Position numbers and translations under genes: made by a program. DNA of 6,640 bases from Clostridia bacterium (GTDB lineage: Bacteria > Bacillota > Clostridia > Christensenellales > CAG-138). The stretch lies in the NCBI GenBank assembly GCA_030530185.1, contig JAUMVL010000091.1, forward strand, positions 1 to 6,640, in the 5' to 3' direction. Positions 4,787 to 6,640 of this stretch are shown here, in pieces. Positions within the stretch are counted from its first letter, which is position 1, and every line of letters begins with the position of its first letter. The notes under the pieces are model-generated. The model saw only the letters and a program-made list of their open reading frames with translations. It made no database searches and was not told where the DNA came from.

Positions 4787-5704
4787 ATGACAGATCAGAA
4801 CCATAACAGGAGCCCGGATAAGAAGTCGCAGAAGGAGCGGATCAGAGAGATCACTGAGAAGCTGGAAGAAGGAGTGAAAGCGGTCTTTGAGAGCGATAAA
4901 TATAAGGAATACCTTGCCTGCATGAGCAAATTCCACAGCTATTCTCTGAACAACTGTCTGCTGATCGCAGCGCAGTACCCGACGGCAACCGCAGTCGCAG
5001 GCTACCGGTCCTGGCAGCAGAACTTCGGCCGGCAGGTGCGCAAAGGCGAGAAAGGGATCAAGATTCTGGCGCCCTGCAAATACAAGGTCGAGACCGATGA
5101 AAAGGATGAGAACGGTGATCCGAAGATGATGGAACTGACCGGTTTTCGTGTTGTTTCCGTATTCGCCCTGGAGCAGACGGAGGGCAAAGAATTGCCATCC
5201 ATCGGTGTCGATGAACTGACCGGTGACGTCAAGGACTACAAGAGAATCTTCAACGCACTTGTCAGCATCAGTCCGGTTCCGGTCGGCTTTGAGGATATCG
5301 AGAACGGAGCCAAAGGTTACTACCACGATGGGGAGAAGCGCATCGCCATCAAGTCCGGTATGAGCCAGGCGCAGACGATCAAAACACTTTTGCATGAGGT
5401 CAGTCACGCCACCTACCACAGCAGAGAGGCAGCAGATCCGGATCATCCTATCGACCGCAGGCACAAAGAGACCGAGGCCGAAAGCATCGCGTTCTGCGTG
5501 GGCAGCGCGCTGTCGATCGTAGATTCCGGGGACTACACGTTCCCATATCTGGCATCCTGGGCGTCCGGCAAGGACACGAAGGAGCTCAGGGATTCGCTGG
5601 AGAGGATCCGTTCCGCGTCCGATGAAATGATCACCGCAATCGACCAGTCCCTGCAGAAACAGGCAAACCGCGAGAAACAGAAGTCCCGCGATGAAGGCAG
5701 GTGA
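4787..5704 (+). CDS. ArdC-like antirestriction protein: ssDNA-binding domain plus zinc metallopeptidase
   Basis: The 305-residue protein has an N-terminal ArdC/DUF1738-type domain (about 15-130). Recognisable parts are the helix with YLACMSKFHSYSLNN, then QYPTATAVAGYRSWQQNFGRQVRKGEKGIKILAPC, and the strand FRVVSVFALEQT. The C-terminal part (about 150-265) is an ImmA/IrrE-like metallopeptidase: LLHEVSHATYH gives the HExxH zinc site (His203, Glu204, His207), and the downstream KETEAESIAFCVGSAL likely supplies the third ligand. ArdC proteins bind single-stranded DNA and protect incoming plasmid or ICE DNA during conjugation; the protease target is unknown. The ATG has AAAGGAGG eight bases upstream. 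Its end abuts the TOPRIM gene, whose ribosome binding site overlaps the ArdC stop codon, so the two are likely translationally coupled. The Lys/Arg-rich tail (KQANREKQKSRDEGR) looks unstructured. Confidence 0.88.
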   Translation: MTDQNHNRSPDKKSQKERIREITEKLEEGVKAVFESDKYKEYLACMSKFHSYSLNNCLLIAAQYPTATAVAGYRSWQQNFGRQVRKGEKGIKILAPCKYKVETDEKDENGDPKMMELTGFRVVSVFALEQTEGKELPSIGVDELTGDVKDYKRIFNALVSISPVPVGFEDIENGAKGYYHDGEKRIAIKSGMSQAQTIKTLLHEVSHATYHSREAADPDHPIDRRHKETEAESIAFCVGSALSIVDSGDYTFPYLASWASGKDTKELRDSLERIRSASDEMITAIDQSLQKQANREKQKSRDEGR

Positions 5705-5709
5705 TCAGT

Positions 5710-6640
5710 ATGCCGTATTATACAAGTGAGCAGATCGCCCAGGCCCGGGAGATGGATCTTCTGACCTATCTCAGACTCCATGATCCGGGCGAACTGGTGC
5801 ATGTTTCGGGAGACGAATACTGCACCAGGGAGCACGACAGCCTGAAGATATCCAATGGGAAATGGAACTGGTGGAGCAGAGGCTTCGGAGGCGCGACAGC
5901 CCTGGACTACCTGGTCAAAGTCAAAGGGATCCCATTCACCCAGGCGATGGGGATGATACTCGATACGGAGGGTAAGAGCCCTTCGTTTTTTGATGCACAA
6001 AGGCAGGACAGACCGGTGAGACAACCGGAAAAACGATTGCTTTTGCCTCAGAAATCGAGCAGCAATGACCGGATCATCCGCTACCTGAGCGGCAGAGGCA
6101 TCGACCGTGAGGTCATCGATAGCTGCATCCGGGAGGGATTTCTCTATGAATCGCTTCCGTATCACAGCTGCATTTTCGTCGGCTATGACCATAAACAGAT
6201 ACCGAGATACGCATGCTTCCGGGCGACCGGACCGGAAAAGATCATGGGTGACGCAGCGGGATCAGACAAGCGATATGCCTTCCGGATAGAACGTGCCGGC
6301 AGCACGATCCATGTCTTTGAAAGCGCCATCGACCTGCTTTCTTTTGCCACGATCATGAAGCAGAGAACCGGCCTGTGGAGAGCGGAACCGATGGTTTCAC
6401 TTGGCGGAGTGTATGCATCTAAAGGCGGAACGCATCAGATGAAACTTCCGGTTGCACTGACAAAAGCGCTCGATTTTCATGAGGATGTCGATACTATCGC
6501 GCTGCATCTGGACGCGGATTTTGCGGGAAGAAACGCTGCCGCATCCATCGCAGATCAATTGAAACCGTACTACAAAATCCGCAATGAACCGCCGCCGATC
6601 GGCAAGGACTGCAACGATTACCTCATGATAATGAAGCAAA
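5710..6640 (+). CDS. DUF3991/TOPRIM domain protein, primase-like (3' end outside window)
   Basis: The frame is open from ATG 5710 to the window end, giving the first 310 residues. AGGTGA (5699-5704), overlapping the ArdC stop, is five bases upstream; an in-frame GTG at 5701 is less well placed. Residues 1-90 resemble the N-terminal zinc-finger region of DnaG-type primases (DLLTYLRLHDPGELVHVSGDEYCT, then WNWWSRGFGGATALDYLVKVKGIPFTQAM), but the metal-binding cysteines are missing: only Cys38 is present. A DUF3991-like middle (about 115-195: YLSGRGIDREVIDSCIREGFLYE, then CIFVGYD) precedes the TOPRIM domain. There, Glu204 in HVFESAIDLLSF and Asp268/Asp270 in LHLDADFAGRNAA fit the metal-binding E and DxD motifs, followed by GKDCNDYL. 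Such proteins occur in conjugative elements and are thought to act on nucleic acid during replication or transfer. Catalytic activity is inferred. Confidence 0.85.
   Translation, partial: MPYYTSEQIAQAREMDLLTYLRLHDPGELVHVSGDEYCTREHDSLKISNGKWNWWSRGFGGATALDYLVKVKGIPFTQAMGMILDTEGKSPSFFDAQRQDRPVRQPEKRLLLPQKSSSNDRIIRYLSGRGIDREVIDSCIREGFLYESLPYHSCIFVGYDHKQIPRYACFRATGPEKIMGDAAGSDKRYAFRIERAGSTIHVFESAIDLLSFATIMKQRTGLWRAEPMVSLGGVYASKGGTHQMKLPVALTKALDFHEDVDTIALHLDADFAGRNAAASIADQLKPYYKIRNEPPPIGKDCNDYLMIMKQ

Noticed and set aside
4757..5464. 235-codon open frame on the minus strand
   Set aside because: It is antisense to the ArdC-like gene, whose HExxH and DUF1738 motifs are clear, and no domain is seen in the antisense product.
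5533..6192. 219-codon open frame on the minus strand
   Set aside because: It runs opposite the end of ArdC and the start of the TOPRIM gene, both well supported on the + strand.

Overview
The window looks like part of an integrative and conjugative element (ICE) or similar mobile region from a Gram-positive Firmicute, most likely of the Clostridia. The evidence is purine-rich AGGAGG-type ribosome binding sites before nearly every gene, frequent GTG starts, a class B sortase, an ArdC-type antirestriction/metalloprotease protein, and a DUF3991/TOPRIM primase-like protein. All convincing genes are on the + strand. No integrase, relaxase, attachment site, tRNA, rRNA or CRISPR array is visible, so the mobile-element assignment rests on gene content only.

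Layout. Bases 3-236 hold the C-terminal end of an ECF-like sigma factor. Bases 257-1018 hold a single-pass membrane protein that looks like its anti-sigma/DUF4367-type partner. Bases 1019-1137 contain what looks like a frameshifted coding remnant, followed by two overlapping hairpins (1160-1202) directly before a class B sortase (1217-1957). Next come a small basic protein of unknown function (2009-2266), a Lin0512-family protein (2298-2657), and a LytTR-type response regulator whose receiver domain lacks the usual phosphorylation residues (2692-3456). A hairpin/promoter region (3489-3536) then leads to a LysO-family (DUF340) membrane exporter (3550-4491). A second copy of the pre-sortase hairpin (4526-4555) lies after lysO. 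It is followed by a Cys/His-rich mini-protein (4578-4772), the ArdC-like protein (4787-5704) and the 5' part of a DUF3991/TOPRIM gene (5710 to the window end).

How the parts may fit together. The sigma/anti-sigma pair is a signal-responsive transcription switch. The ArdC and TOPRIM genes look like mobile-element maintenance functions: protection of incoming single-stranded DNA and primase-like nucleic-acid processing. The LytTR regulator, LysO exporter and perhaps the Lin0512 protein look like a cargo or accessory module. A LytTR regulator beside a small-molecule exporter suggests local control of export, but this is inference. Two related hairpins, 25 of 32 positions identical with only transition differences, bracket the sortase-to-lysO block and are the clearest non-coding structure in the window.
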